A stretch of 64,000 nt of DNA, taken from NCBI GenBank assembly GCA_034359265.1, contig CP136892.1, forward strand, positions 82,452,001 through 82,516,000. The letters run 5' to 3'. The translations under genes were made by a program, and so were the position numbers. Within the stretch, counting starts at the first letter, position 1; the number at the start of each line of letters is the position of its first letter. This DNA is from Canna indica. Its lineage: Eukaryota > Streptophyta > Magnoliopsida > Zingiberales > Cannaceae. The notes beneath the pieces are model-generated. The model was not told where the DNA came from. It saw only the letters and a program-made list of their open reading frames with translations, and did no database searches. Below, piece after piece: positions 24,300 through 36,668 of this stretch.

Positions 24300-25070
24300 A
24301 AAATTGTTTGTTACATGATTGAGAAGTTGAGGAAGAGATACATGGGAAAGCAGTTATTTTAAGATATGAACCACTTTCACATAAATAGTGGACCACAACT
24401 CACATTTGAAACCAACCGTCACTACCACACTTTTTGCAATCCATTAAATCATTTAAGATGTGTTAAAGAAATAATACATAAATTGAAATAATGATAGAAA
24501 TTAATTAGACATAAGAATCCCCAGTTGAAGTTTCAAAGTGTAGTTCCCATAAATAAGTAAATATATATGCTAGAAGAGAAGTCTCAGGTGGGAATAAAAC
24601 CTCACCAGATGTGGGTTGTAACATTAATTCCCACAAGAGTTATTTAAGACACATCAAGCATTGAATGAGGAGAACTCAATTTATTGCAGTTGTTGGCATT
24701 GGTGAGTGGTGAGTGATGTGCATGTAGAAGAAGCCACAGCACACCATATTTATTGTTTTTTGGGGGTGAACACCATATTTATTAATAAATTTATGGCTTG
24801 ACCAATCTACTGCTATTTATTTGATCTTATTGCATGGAGGATTTGTAACCAATATATACTTGTCTTTAATTTGACTTGTTCTTCTTTGTTTCTTTGTGCT
24901 TGAGAAAGTGGAGTTTTAATTTATAGATTGAATGCTCACCCACTTTAAGGACTTCATTATTTCATGTGAGTTAATGGTGTAGTTTTACAAGGATGAAGGT
25001 CACGTGTAGCATGAGAGTTGCCAAACAATTAATGACCCTGTTTTGCCTATATATATATACTTACCAATGG

Positions 25071-25530
25071 GGTGTGCATGGGTACCGAATAGATCTTCAT
25101 GGAATCGATTGAAACCTACTCGATCAGATAGGTTCTGAATAGATTTAAATTAAACTCGAATAGGATTTATAACAAAAATTAAGAAACTTCGAATCCAAAA
25201 TATCAAGTATCCATAATCGAAATCAGAATTGATATTCTGTTGAATCATGTACCATGTAAATGAACATGTTCCAATATGATATCTGAAATTTATTCATTTA
25301 CAAATTTCAAAGCACATGTTTCAATAAAATACTCAGAACCTGTTCGTTTACAAGTTCGGGGTATAGATTCCAACATGATCCTCGGAACATGTACTCTGGA
25401 ACTTGTAAATGAATAGATTCCAACATGAGTATTTGAAATCTATACTAAATCACAGGTTTCGGATAGGATTCAATTTTCGAGTCCCAATAGGATATGATCT
25501 GAATCCAACACTTGGGAATCAGTCCTATAT
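25071..25530. repeat. Truncated relative of the 26427-26832 MITE
   Basis: It begins ggggtgtgcatgggtaccga, nearly the same as the left end of the 26427 element. Words such as tccaacatga, gaacctgt and ttcggatagg recur in the same order. No inverted right end or target duplication is visible, so it is probably truncated or diverged. Confidence 0.55.
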
Positions 25531-26280
25531 TTAATTAGTTAGTATTAGGAAAAGAACAAGAATAACTATTCGAATTAATTAATTATTTGGCTAGTATCAA
25601 GAATAAATTAGGAATAGTGACGAAAATGGACGACATTGATTTTTTCATAATAATATAATCAAAACTGGACACTTATTAAAATACATAAATATTAATTTCT
25701 TTTTAATCTAAAAATATGGCATACATGCTACTTGATATATTGATAAGATTTTGATATAATTAATTGATGTAATTATTATGAATCTTAAAAACTATTAGGA
25801 ATAGGGATAAGATAAGGAATAATATGTCTTAATCATCAAACATAGTGTTCTTTGTCTATTCTTTAATTAAGATTCACTTATTCTTTGTCAAGAAAAATTA
25901 CAAATATTATTTCATTTAACCATAATATCACTCTAATTGTCCTTGAAGCTATTATATATAGTAGATGCCCAAAGTTGGGCACTTTAAAAATTCATATGAT
26001 TAATTTTAAAAAATTAAAAATTATTTATAAAATGACATGTCAACAACTAGCACATCACATGATACATAATAAGCTTAATAATTATTTTAAAAAAATCTTT
26101 TCTACATATCCTCTACCTATTATTATAATTTAATTAATTTTCTTTCTATAGACTATCCATTCCGCCCGGTGCTCACTCCAACTTGGTTTCATTTCCATCT
26201 AAAGAAGACTTAGAAATGAGCAAATACTTATGTGCCAAATTATATATATATGGAATTTATAAATAAAGGAAAACATTTTT

Positions 26281-26400
26281 CAATTGGCAACCGTGACTAA
26301 TACCGTTGAGCAACCGTTTATAAATTAACTAGAGGTCTTAGGTTCAAATTTCAGTGGATCTCCTTATATGAATTTTTCACCTATATATATATATATATAT
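26281..26400 (+). mobile_element. Possible tRNA-derived SINE fragment
   Basis: A box-B-like AGGTTCAAATTTC follows the context 'agaggtctt' at about 26331-26352. The fragment ends in a TA/T-rich tail directly before the MITE at 26427. The 5' box A is not clear, so this is a weak call. Confidence 0.3.
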
Positions 26401-26426
26401 ATAAGTTTTTTTTTTGCTATTTAATC

Positions 26427-26832
26427 TAGGAGTGTGCATGGATACCGGATAGATCCGAAACCGATTAGAATCTACCCAATCCGGGATAAAAATTCGGATA
26501 GGATCCAGGACAAAAATTAAGGAACTAATCAAAATCGATTCTAGCTGGTTCCGAATTCAACACATCGGGTACCAAGAACCGAAATCAAAACCGATACCCG
26601 GAACATATACCTTGAAATTTGTAAATGAATATGTTCCAACAAGGTACTTGAAACCTGTAAATGAACATGTTCCAACAGAGTATTGAGAACTGGTATTACA
26701 CCAAAGGTTCCAGTTAGAATTTGGTTCCAAGTCCAAACATGATAAGATCCGGGTTTAAAATTTAAGAACCGATCCTATACAAGGTAAAATTCAAATATCA
26801 TAAAAAATATAGGATATCTGAACTCACCTCTA
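26427..26832. mobile_element. hAT MITE with a perfect 8-bp target duplication
   Basis: The element starts TAGGAGTGTGCAT and its right end, reverse-complemented, starts TAGAGGTGAGTTC. It is flanked on both sides by ATTTAATC (26419-26426 and 26833-26840), a perfect 8-bp duplication. At 406 bases with no coding capacity, it is a typical non-autonomous hAT element. A diverged relative lies at 25071. Confidence 0.75.
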
Positions 26833-27314
26833 ATTTAATCGATTTGTAGTAGAGATTTTTTTATAAAAAAAATTTGTAGTCGAGACTAAATAGTACTCCA
26901 TATGTATAGTTAGATTCAAATTTAATAAAGTTTTGTGGAAATATGCTTGTATAAATCTCTGTGCATACTTGATTTCATGTAAGCCAAGTTGAATTCGAAT
27001 CGCATGCAACAGATTGATAGTTAATCAGGGTGTCAATGACCATATAATTTTCACAATTACCACCACATTTGGTAACTCAATATTGGCGAGCATTACAATT
27101 TCCGGAAATGGATTAATTAGCAAAGAGTTAGATTTCGTCGTTCACTCACCCCATGTCCATGCGGCAGGGATCCCCTCCAACTCATCTTTTAATATGAACA
27201 GTCCAATCCCCGCATCTAAACGGAACCACCCTTCAAATTCGTGTGCAATAATTGGAGGCGATCCCAGAAGCAGCAGCGGGTTGGTACATGGAGGTAGTAA
27301 ATGGGGGGATTTGA

Positions 27315-27351
27315 GGCATTTAAGGTGACTCCACTGGCCACCTTAAATGCC
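27315..27351. repeat. Perfect 13-bp inverted repeat upstream of the WW-domain gene
   Basis: Arms ggcatttaaggtg (27315-27327) and caccttaaatgcc (27339-27351) are exact reverse complements around an 11-base loop. The hairpin lies about 270 bases before the start codon at 27622. It may be a protein-binding palindrome or the core of a tiny MITE. Confidence 0.7.
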
Positions 27352-27491
27352 GAGGACTACCCTACTTTTAATGAGGTTGGATGAAGCCAATTTATGATAA
27401 CCCCATGCATTTACTCTCCACTCGCACTCCTGCATGATCCCATCAATCCTCATCTTCTCCATGTATAGACGTCTAACCCCATGCCATGCAG

Positions 27492-27502
27492 TATATATAT
27501 AT
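27492..27502 (+). promoter_or_regulatory. Candidate TATA box of the WW-domain gene
   Basis: A TATATATATAT run lies about 120 bases upstream of the start codon at 27622, a reasonable distance for a plant core promoter with a 5' UTR of about 90 bases. TA runs are common in this window, which lowers confidence. Confidence 0.35.
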
Positions 27503-27621
27503 GGCCTTGTTCGGATGCAATGTTTCAGAGAGTTTGTGCAACTGATCAGAAGGAGCTCTTCTTACCTTAGGGAAGAGAATCGAAGGATCTCTCTCGATCG
27601 CCAGGTGGAGGTGAGAAATTT

Positions 27622-28206
27622 ATGGAAGATATGGAGCTTTCGCTCGGGCCACCTCGATCAATCTTGAGGGAGAGGATGAGCATCGATGCGATAGACGCGA
27701 GGAAGAGGAAGCAACACATCACATGGAATGATGCAGCAGTACTGAGCCAAAGTAGCAATAGTATTGATCTCCACCTGATAAATGATCCCCTGCCATTAGA
27801 TTGGGAGCAGTGCTTAGACTTACAAGTACGTACGTGTGTGTATGTATATATGTATATAGTTTCTGGTTTATCAGCCTCCTTGATCTAATTACTGATTGTA
27901 TATAAATGCATGCAGTCAGGAAGCATGTATTACTTGAACAGGAAGACCATGGAGAAGAGCTGGGTGAGGCCGAAGGAGCGCAGCATGGATTTGGAGCTCA
28001 GCATGTCAGCATTTCCAAGTTCGCACGGATCGAAGGCAAACAATGGTGGCAACATGGTGGCATTAGTCTGTGTCAATTGTCATCTTCTTGTCATGCTGTG
28101 CAAGACTTCTCCATCGTGCCCAAATTGCAAGTACCTGCATCCACTGCCGCAAGAGACCAAACTGGAGGCTGCCAAGCCCTTGCAAACCTTAAATCTCCTT
28201 CATTAA
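27622..28206 (+). CDS. CFL1: WW-domain protein, CURLY FLAG LEAF 1 (CFL1)-like
   Basis: Two exons (27622-27825, 27916-28206) give 164 residues. The intron is 90 bases with a GTACGT donor and a TGCAG acceptor. A WW domain spans about residues 57-87 across the splice site: Pro58, Trp61, Tyr73-Tyr74, Asn76, Thr79, Trp84, Pro87. The N-terminus (MELSLG) and residues 93-98 (DLELSM) resemble short EAR-like repressor motifs. The C-terminus has a Cys-x2-Cys-x12-Cys-x2-Cys set (Cys120, 123, 136, 139), likely a small zinc-binding module. Rice CFL1 is a WW-domain protein that limits cuticle formation through an HD-ZIP IV factor. This gene matches that plant-specific group in domain order, but orthology is inferred. 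It converges on the HIT gene, with about 740 bases between stops. Confidence 0.82.
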
Positions 28207-28949
28207 TGTAAAACTTTGTCCGATATATATTATGAGCATGAGACTTTAGCAACCTCAATATAAATATAAAAGGGACCTAAATAAGAAAGAAGATTCCTGC
28301 ACACGATCCCAAATAGTTGAGCATTTGTGGCTTTTTGTTGTTGTTGCAAGTAGTAGCTTGTTAAATATAGCTGTTTGTCAACCCTGAAAATAAGATCAGG
28401 TGAAAGATACATGAGTGACCATGCATGTGTCAATAGAAATTAATACATAGAGAATGAAATCAGTTCCAAGATCATTTAATGAAGAGGAGGTGCAGGTGCA
28501 TCTTGTGATGTGAAAGCATCGCCTGGGTGCATCATAAATTCGACATAAAGGCTGTTTGGTTTGGGTGGATGGACATGAATGAATGCCACATTCTATTCTT
28601 TTGTCCCTTGCTTCCAGAAGATGTCACCACATCTACAGCTTGTAACTCCCTATGCTGATGCTTACCTGATATAATTTAAGTTGTGCACTTCCCGATGCAA
28701 TATGTTTCTCTCAATACAAATTCAATTGCAAGTTTTACCCACCAAAAAATACTCATCTTCAGTTACCATGTTACGGACTTCAGAAATGTTCACTGTGTCA
28801 AAATTAATTTGAATAGACAATAATAAATTGCATATATACAATGTTCTGTGCACATATGATACCAAGTAGGGTATTGTCAAAAAAAAATATGATACCAAGT
28901 AGGGTATCCCAATCCTTGCAAATTGTTTGGGACTATCTATGCATTAAGA
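28207..28949. other. Spacer between convergent WW-domain and HIT genes
   Basis: It holds both 3' UTRs and no further gene. Near the HIT stop, a 21-base word beginning atatgataccaag is repeated directly at about 28855-28875 and 28887-28907, separated by an A-rich stretch. Confidence 0.5.
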
Positions 28950-31900
28950 TCAACAGTGGTTCTGGGGTGCGGAAGAAACCAGATTCCGAACAGAACTCAC
29001 GAGATCGAGGACTTCCTGGTTTGATTCAATTGGTCGCCTTCTAAAACTCTGCATGTCATGTGTATAATAACAAGTCAGCATATTGGTGTGGTTAAGATGA
29101 TTAGAGTTTTATAGAGTGCCTTACTTCAGAGCGCCACAGCCGGTCCCCTGCTTTTCGAGGAATTATGTGAAGATGAGTCTGCAGCAGACATAGGTTAAAT
29201 AAGCTGTATACATCCATAGAATTTGAAGCCATCTGGTCAAGTTAAATTTTCAGTACTAACATGAAATATTACTTGCCCTGCTGCTGATCCATTGTTTACC
29301 AATAAATTGAATGAATCTGCAAATTTCACAAGTTAATTAAATGTAACCAACAACTTCGAAAAGTAATTCTACAATAAAACGATGAGAAACAGATGCTTTA
29401 ACATAGGGAAGCCCAAAGGATGAACGGCTCAGAATAACTTCTGAAGTTAACGGTGGATAACTGAACTGAATGATTAGATATCAAACAAAAAAGCAGAAAA
29501 ATGAAGTTTCCCTTGGATGCTAGGCCTAGACTGAAAGATTAGATGCAACCTTAACCTAAGATACTTTTGAAAAAAAAAGTGATCCAAGTGTATGAGGCTA
29601 CATAGCAAAGGGGGCTAATGTATGAAACCTTACCCTTGCATAGCAAAGAGGCTGTTTCTGTGACTTAAATCTTGGTATCCGGGTTGCAATGAAGCAACCT
29701 TACAATTGTACCCAGGCTCGCCCTCCTAACCTTTTATGTAACATGATCTACAATAATGGTCAACATGCCTCAAAGGAGCATTTCACTATGCCACCAAGTT
29801 ATTCTCTAGATTATCACAGAGAGGATAATGTAAACAGCCTTACCACTGCAAGCAAAATTGTTGCCTACATGACTTACTCTAAGCTACATATCTAACTCAT
29901 GACTAGCATTTTTGCACAAGCCTAAGCAAGTTCATAAAGGATGAAAACAGGACTACAATTTCAATAGACCATCTATCAGTAGTGAAAATATCTATGAATA
30001 TTTTTTTTTAAAATAACAAAAAAAGGGGGAAAATAGTCACTTCTCTGTACATGACTTATATTACATGATGGATAAGGCAGTCTATATGAAGCTAGACTGC
30101 TAGAGTATTATTCATCTATACTTTATTATGAATGAAAAAACACGTGCAGTGGAGGAAATGAAGGCTGAAGAATAAGTTTGAACAAAGGAAATCACCAATA
30201 GAAAAAGTGAAAAGCTAAAGAGGAATAATTATTACATAAGAAGCAAGGTAATAAATTTGCAAGCTGCAACTAAATCCACTAGTAACATGAAAATTCTTAT
30301 ATTGACATTGGGTAGTACTTTAATGAACATCAAGATCCAAATTTTGGGACTAATAATGGGAAAATTTCTTTCAAGTATATTAATCATATAGATGGGTGTA
30401 ACATAATTTTGAAGCAGCATTGATTATATTGTCATTTCCAATTACTGAATGTAAAGATTAATAAATCCTTTATTAAGAAGAGAAGTCCTTAATATGGTCC
30501 ACATACCACATTGAGCAGCCTTCCTTATGCAGCTGCTAAGAAATGGTATCTTGGAACACATGGCTGCTACCACCTACATGAAAATCATAACAAATTCAAA
30601 GTATTAGCTAGTTATGTCCTTTTCCCATACCATTTCACCAAATGAGAAATACAAGTTGTTTTAGCCATAATGACATATACAATTTAATATTAGAACAAGG
30701 TAAGAAAACAGAGAATTACTATAACAAACAAAAGCATTGTTAAGCAGGATAATCCTTAAACTAGAAAATGTTATAAAGTATGAGCTCAGCCAGAGGTGAA
30801 GTTAGAAAAGAATAGATGGAAATCGTTAGTTGAGAGGGATATTCAAGTTATGGAAAAAAAATGACGGCTCATGCCAGTTCACTGCATCTGAAGCTAATGG
30901 GAAGAGATTGCATACTTTCTATGCTGTAAAGAATGTTGCAGATGGATGCCATTACGGCTGTTCACGGGTCGGGTCGGGTTCAAAAAATTTCATCTCTCAA
31001 ACCCGTCCCGACCTAGTTCACTAAAATTTTTACTGATGATAAAGTTTCCATAAAAAGAAGGGAGAAGGTAATTTGTCCCTCGCGTTCACTAAAAATAGCT
31101 TATTTGCCCTCCACATTTTTTTGCTCAAAATTACCCAAAAGGTTTTAAAAATCGCTGTTATACTGCCTCTGACGTTGGAACAGTGTCAAGAATCCATTAT
31201 GGAGCTAACGTATCATTTACTAATACAATCACCCAATACATCATCTGCCAAAGGTATTGTTTTGCCCCCCCCCCACGTTTGTCTAAAGGCTCTATTTTGC
31301 CTCTCCGGTTTTTTTGGAGCAAAAATGCCCCTACACTAACGAAAAAGTGTGCAAAATTATTCCGTTTTTGAAACGTTGTCCATGTCTTGTTAACGATGTT
31401 GACGTAACACCTGATATGTCGAATTTTCACTAAAATGTCCACATCAACATGGGACCCACATCCCACTAACTCACCATCCCGCCGACATCACTACCTATCT
31501 TTCTTGTCACGTCAATCATGTCACCCGGCGCGCAAAGGGCACGATGGCGTGGTCATAGATCGGTGCGAGGAGGATGATGAAGACGGCGGAAAAGATGGGT
31601 ACTGACATCGGCATGACGATGAGTTAGTGGGATATGGGTCCCACGTTGATATAGAGGGCATTTTAGTCAAAATGACACGTCAAATGTCACGTCATCATCG
31701 TTAACGGGACATGGACATCGTTTTGAAAAACGGGGTAATTTTGCACCCTTTTTCATTTCTGTAGGGGCATTTTTGCTCCAAAAAAACTGAGAGGCAAAAT
31801 AGAGTCTCCAAAAAACGTGGGGGGCAAAATAGTACCTTTTTTAGATGATGTGTCGGGTGATTGTATTAGTGAATGACACATCACATGACACGTCAACTCC

Positions 31901-34872
31901 ATTAACAGATTCGTTCCAACGTCAAGGGAAATATAGCAATGATTTTTAAAACCTTTTGGGTAATTTTGAGCCAAAAAAATGTGGAGGACAAATAAGCTCT
32001 TTCTAGTAAACGTGAGGGGCAAATTTGTACCTTCTCCCTAAAAAGAAATATGAAATTGCAACATCAACAAAGTGGCCTCAAGGTATAATTAGCCAATTAA
32101 CTTGATAGGTCAAACCACTAGCTGATAGGCTTACTGACCTCGTCAAGTTGAACATATGGCTTAGAACCAAACCCTTGTCAACAATGTCTTACGAGGTCTA
32201 ACTTAGTGGCAACTCCACCCATCCAGACCAATCCTTTCCTACACCAGCTCAATAGTAGGACTAGGTTCCCTCTAATACAAAATATCACGACCTAGCCTTC
32301 ATTACTTTGATAGGCCTAAACCATTAGCCAAAATGCTTACATTGTAGTAAATAGTAATATACCTATCAAGTCTTATAAACTAGCACATTTAGTCATGAAC
32401 TCTACTCTTGATGTGGGACTAAACTGAACTGTTATTTTCTTCGACATGACAGTATGACAGTGCAAGTAACACATGCGAAATCAAAGCAATACCAATATCC
32501 CAGTTATACTTCTTTGGTTCTTCCATCTGCAACTTCTAATTTGATAAACCAGAAAAACAAGAATGAAGAAGCATTAAGCAGTGTTTGAGGAGGAATTCAG
32601 CAAGATAAATAAATAAAGCCATACACATGAAAGATTAGTGCTATACATAACTAGTTACCACCTATAGCTATTCTAAAACTTAACATTAAAAGCTTCACAA
32701 ACACACAGAAAGCTCACAGGAGGTGGAGTTGCTTCCAATGAAGGAGAATGTGATTTTGGAATGACAAGGGAGTGCCTGTTCAGAAAAAAGAAAACAAAAT
32801 AAAAAGAAACTCACCGATACTATACACAAAGTAAAGTTTAAAATCTCAGTTCCAGTATCGATCTCGGTAAATGGCTGATACCGGTACCATACTATACAGA
32901 TGCTTGGTACCGTTAGGTACATATTGGATTGTAGTTGTACTAAGTATTTTGTTTTGTTCTATTTTTGCATTTCACACTGTAAACCTTATTATTCATAAAA
33001 AAAATTATTAGAATGCATGAAACATGTATAATAATTTTAAGTGGCTTGAGGCTTATATCTAGGAGAAAACACCTCAAAAATCATTTCTAAAGCAGTCTAA
33101 AATGCCCAAATGCTAAAAAAATAGCCATTATGCATGTATTGAGTAGTACAGTGCTTGTACCGGACACTATAGTGCTTGTACTGATCTGTCCAGACCTTGT
33201 ACCGTCCAGTACAGTATGAGTTTTTTTTAATTGTCCAATACCGATCTCAGCATCCTCAAAATACGATAAATATCAACCATATGGGATGGTACAATATCTG
33301 AAACCATGATATAAAGAATATTTTTGTATCGATTAAGGATAACCAAATGTGCAATCATCTTTTTTATTCATTTGAAACTTCCTATAGTGGTTGTCCAAGA
33401 ATGAAACACCATCTAGTTATTGTTAAGTATAGCAAAGAAGGGTGTCCTAGTGCATCATAGATTTTATCCAAGATAAAACTCTAATAAGGCATAAGCATAA
33501 AACAGCAAAACTACATTACCCAAAACTCAATGGATTTGAGTCCAAAATACATATGCATACATCATCTTCATAAAGCTGCAAACAATTAAAAATGTATAAG
33601 TAACCAAAACTAAGATCAACATATGAAAATAACTGCAAGGACTTAAATAACATATTTCTAGCCTGTGATTAGTGCTTGAACCAGAGATATACAGATCCAA
33701 GCAAGTGCATATGTCACATGAAGGACACAAAGGATAGGGGGGAAAAGTCAAAGTCAAACATTATAAAAAGACTATCAATTATATGCGAAGTAGTTGCTTT
33801 ATTGCATTTATACCTTCTTACGTTATAATATTTTTGGAGTCCAAATAAATATGCAGAGCAATCAGTTCTATTATCCTATGCACTTACATCTGGCATCAAT
33901 TAGACTTTGGAGTGTGTCTATGTTCACCAACAAATTAGGATAATTGATTCATTGGATCAATTCACCATCAAATGTTCCCTAATAGAAGACCCAGTACAGC
34001 TAGTTCGGATATTTTTTATTCATCAAGAAAGGTTCTGTGGTTGAGGATCTAATTCACAACCAAATAGATCACCATGGATTTATAATGATATGGATCATCC
34101 AATTGAACAATGAACTTGGTGAGAAAGAAGACTATCATATAACAGAGGACAAGTAGATCTCTTTGTCCAGCAATTGCCAAATATAATTTTACATACAATT
34201 TCTCATTCACTAGAGCTTATATCCCTACCTCATCACTGACTGTATCCACATAATCCTTCCATCTTGTTCCTTCCCATTCAACCTACTTACCTAGTTCAAG
34301 GCTACAAGCATGCAATACTGACTGTCTCTAATCAGTAACGCAATTATGCTACTCTTTTAAGTTGTAGACAACAAGTGACAAGCAATCACTATTATCTTGA
34401 ACTCATGCAAGGATTACGGTTATCCATATTAGGTTACAATTATATGAAAGGACTCAAGTAAGCTTGTACATGAGAAATGAAAAGAGTATAGACAATAGAG
34501 CTAAACAAGAAATATTAGCATTCCTAATAGGAATTCTCTAATATAAAAAAAACATCGTATTTTCCGATCCAAATCACACACAAAAAATGTAATTATTTTT
34601 AACATAACCTAGCATCTCATGGCCCAAGCGGATCAGAGAAAGAGAAGGTCATATACCTTGAATGCAGGGGATTCGCCACGGATGATCTGGCAAAAGATGC
34701 ACTCCTTCGACCCATCCGATTCGGCTTCCGCCTCGTCTACGCCACCGCGGCAGCAGGAAGAAGCGACACCCGACTGCTCGTCGGTCCCAGTCGGGCGGTG
34801 GGGGACCGAGGGAGGGAGAGGTTCGGCTTCGCGAAGGTGGGAGGAGATGACGGCGATACGGCGCTGCGCCAT
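28950..34872 (-). CDS. HINT3: HIT-family nucleotide hydrolase, HINT3-like
   Basis: Seven exons on the minus strand (34657-34872, 33520-33575, 32718-32775, 30507-30573, 29261-29316, 29125-29178, 28950-29048) join in frame to 201 residues. The HIT domain starts at ECIFCQIIRGESPAF and continues through YEDDVCICILDSNPL, FGHSLVIPKSH and NLLVNNGSAAGQVIF. It reaches the catalytic histidine triad FHTHLHIIPR, with the middle His as expected nucleophile. The CxxC pair near the N-terminus is typical of HINT zinc sites. Plant HINT proteins hydrolyse nucleoside phosphoramidates and adenylylsulfates; the Arabidopsis relative is HINT3. The first 50 residues are Pro/Ser/Glu-rich and may be a disordered leader or weak targeting sequence. 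The start at 34872 is the only Met in frame with exon 1. Introns 2 and 3 carry transposons (32832-33308, 31060-32038). Confidence 0.88.
30955..31022. repeat. Small GC-rich inverted repeat (MITE remnant) in HIT intron 3
   Basis: The left part (tcacgggtcgggtcgggtt) and the right part (aacccgtcccgacc) are roughly inverted around a short A/T-rich loop. The words match the GGGCCGGG-type repeats at 23.5 kb and 57-58 kb. Confidence 0.4.
31060..32038. mobile_element. Mutator-like fold-back MITE with arms over 400 bp
   Basis: The two halves (about 31060-31480 and 31620-32038) are inverted copies of each other, starting GGGAGAAGG at both ends and sharing blocks such as ttacccaaaaggttttaaaa, ggagcaaaaatgcccctac and tgggaccca. 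The flanks are a perfect 9-base duplication, TAAAAAGAA (31051-31059 and 32039-32047), which is the Mutator signature. Only about 140 bases of GC-richer DNA lie between the arms. There is no transposase; it sits in intron 3 of the HIT gene. Confidence 0.88.
32832..33308. mobile_element. Non-autonomous hAT element (GGTACC family) in HIT intron 2
   Basis: The left end reads agtttaaaatctcag; the right end, reverse-complemented, reads catggtttcagatatt. Subterminal ggtacc and taccg words match the larger hAT copies. The flanks acacaaag (32824-32831) and atataaag (33309-33316) match at 6 of 8. It is the most diverged member. Confidence 0.6.
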
Positions 34873-34948
34873 CTAGGATAGGTGGGCTGCGAAGAGCGGG
34901 CTCTGGCGTAGTGGCGTCGCCATGGAATGCTGCGTCTAATTCGCACAA

Positions 34949-35406
34949 GCAGGAGGAGGTATTCCGCTGTTATCTACTGCAAGTGGTTGATAAAAAGTCT
35001 TTAAGTAGAAATAATAATAATAATAATTGAAAAAGAAGGTCCCGACTCTCGTCACTGCCCATCAGATTGATTGGCTGTGGGCCTTTTTATTTTATTTTTT
35101 GTGTATATTTTTGCATAATAACCCCAAAAAATCACGAGGTTACTATTTTAAATTAAATATGGATTATTTTGTTTCATCAAAATTCATCATGACGAGGAAC
35201 CCTAAATTAATCTGACTTCGACCACAAATTTTGGGATCAGCAACAAAATTCAGGGAGAACAATAACACAAACAGAAACGGTAAAACTTAGCTATATATTA
35301 AATAAAAATAAATATCCATGTACGTTAGAACATCAACTGCCAAGAGTACAAGACGACAAAAGAATATATTGAGTAAAATTAAATTTCCATGCATTACATA
35401 ACAATT
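34949..35406. other. Spacer upstream of the HIT gene
   Basis: It includes the HIT promoter region (minus-strand gene starts at 34872). A short (AAT)n run occurs near 35010-35027. I see no gene and no clear core promoter motif. Confidence 0.4.
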
Positions 35407-36411
35407 GAGCAATTTCCCATATCCTAATTTTGGGAAGAAAAAATTCCCAAAATCAGATTTAAAGATGTAGAATTTTCAAAATCGGAATTGAGTGAATCAG
35501 ATACTCATTTTACCCCGGGTCCAAAGTAAACTTTGGTTAAAAATTAAAAAAATTATAAAAATAATTTTAATTTATAAAAAAATATTTATAATAAAAATAA
35601 AGTGTTAGAGTCTAAAAAAATATATTTTCAAACTCTCTAAATCATTAGAGAGTTTTGCATAAAGTCTATAAATCTAAGTTTAAATTAAAAATTATAAAAT
35701 ATTTTTTTGAACCATAACGCATATTTTATATTTTAAAAAATATTTTATTTATTAATTTTTTTTAATTATAAAACTATTATAGACTTTGGACAAAAGTCTC
35801 CAATACATTAGAGACTTTTGTCCAAAGTCTATAAAACTAATTTTTAATTAAAAATAGTAAAATATTTTGTCCAAAATATTTTGATAGACTCTAGCATATC
35901 TTTTATATCACATATATTTTTTCTGTAAATTAAATTTTATTTTTTATAATTATAAAATTATTATAAACAATAATCTCTAACTTATTAGAGATTTTTGTGC
36001 AAAGTCTATAATAGCTTGATAATTTTTAAAAAAAGTATTTGAATTTATAAAATATTTTTTTAATAATATAAAAGAGATATTATGATCTAGAAAAATATTT
36101 TACATCAAAATATTTTATATTTTTTTAATTTAAATTTAAATTTATAGACTTTGTGCAAAAATCTTTAATACATTAGAGAGTTTGAAAAATATATTTTTTA
36201 TTCTCTAATAAATTATTTTTATCATAAAAAATATTTTATAAATTTAAATTATTTTTATTTTTTAATATATTTTTAAAATTTTTGACTTAGAAACTTTGGT
36301 CAAGGATAAAATGAGTATATGATTCACTCAATTCCGATTTTAGAAATTCCCCATATTCAAATTCGGTTTTGGAAATTTTTTCTTCCCAAAATTCGGATGG
36401 GGAAATTGCTC
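35407..36411. mobile_element. AT-rich fold-back element with about 105-bp terminal inverted repeats
   Basis: The left arm (35407 to about 35515) and the right arm (about 36304-36411) are imperfect inverted copies: gagcaatttcc starts both, followed by ttttgggaagaaaaaatt and then aaaatcggaattgagtgaatca. The interior is more than 80 percent AT. It contains a 21-base palindrome pair (35780-35800 and 35811-35831) built on tagactttggacaaaagtctc. No target duplication was found, so the superfamily is unknown. Confidence 0.7.
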
Positions 36412-36668
36412 TCGTCGTAAGAGAATGATACTAATACACCCTCCAATATTTTATCTGAGACCTTGGATCAATACAACATAAGTAGGATGTAAATGTCTGA
36501 GTAAGCAAAGACAACCTTCAGGAGCATCAATTGCAATATTTATTCTTTATTTTGAATTGCAACTTCACATAAGGTGAAAGGATTTGCCTCATTTGACGAT
36601 TATTAGCCAGTCTGAATTGAAAATATTAGAGGTATGTACAAAAAATAAAGTGCAATCAGCTTATGAAT

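Noticed and set aside
33661..33757. Minus-strand segment with Cys-x-Cys and Leu-Asp that looked like HIT exon 2
   Set aside because: The phase and length do not fit and no donor follows. The correct exon is 33520-33575, which matches in phase and motif.
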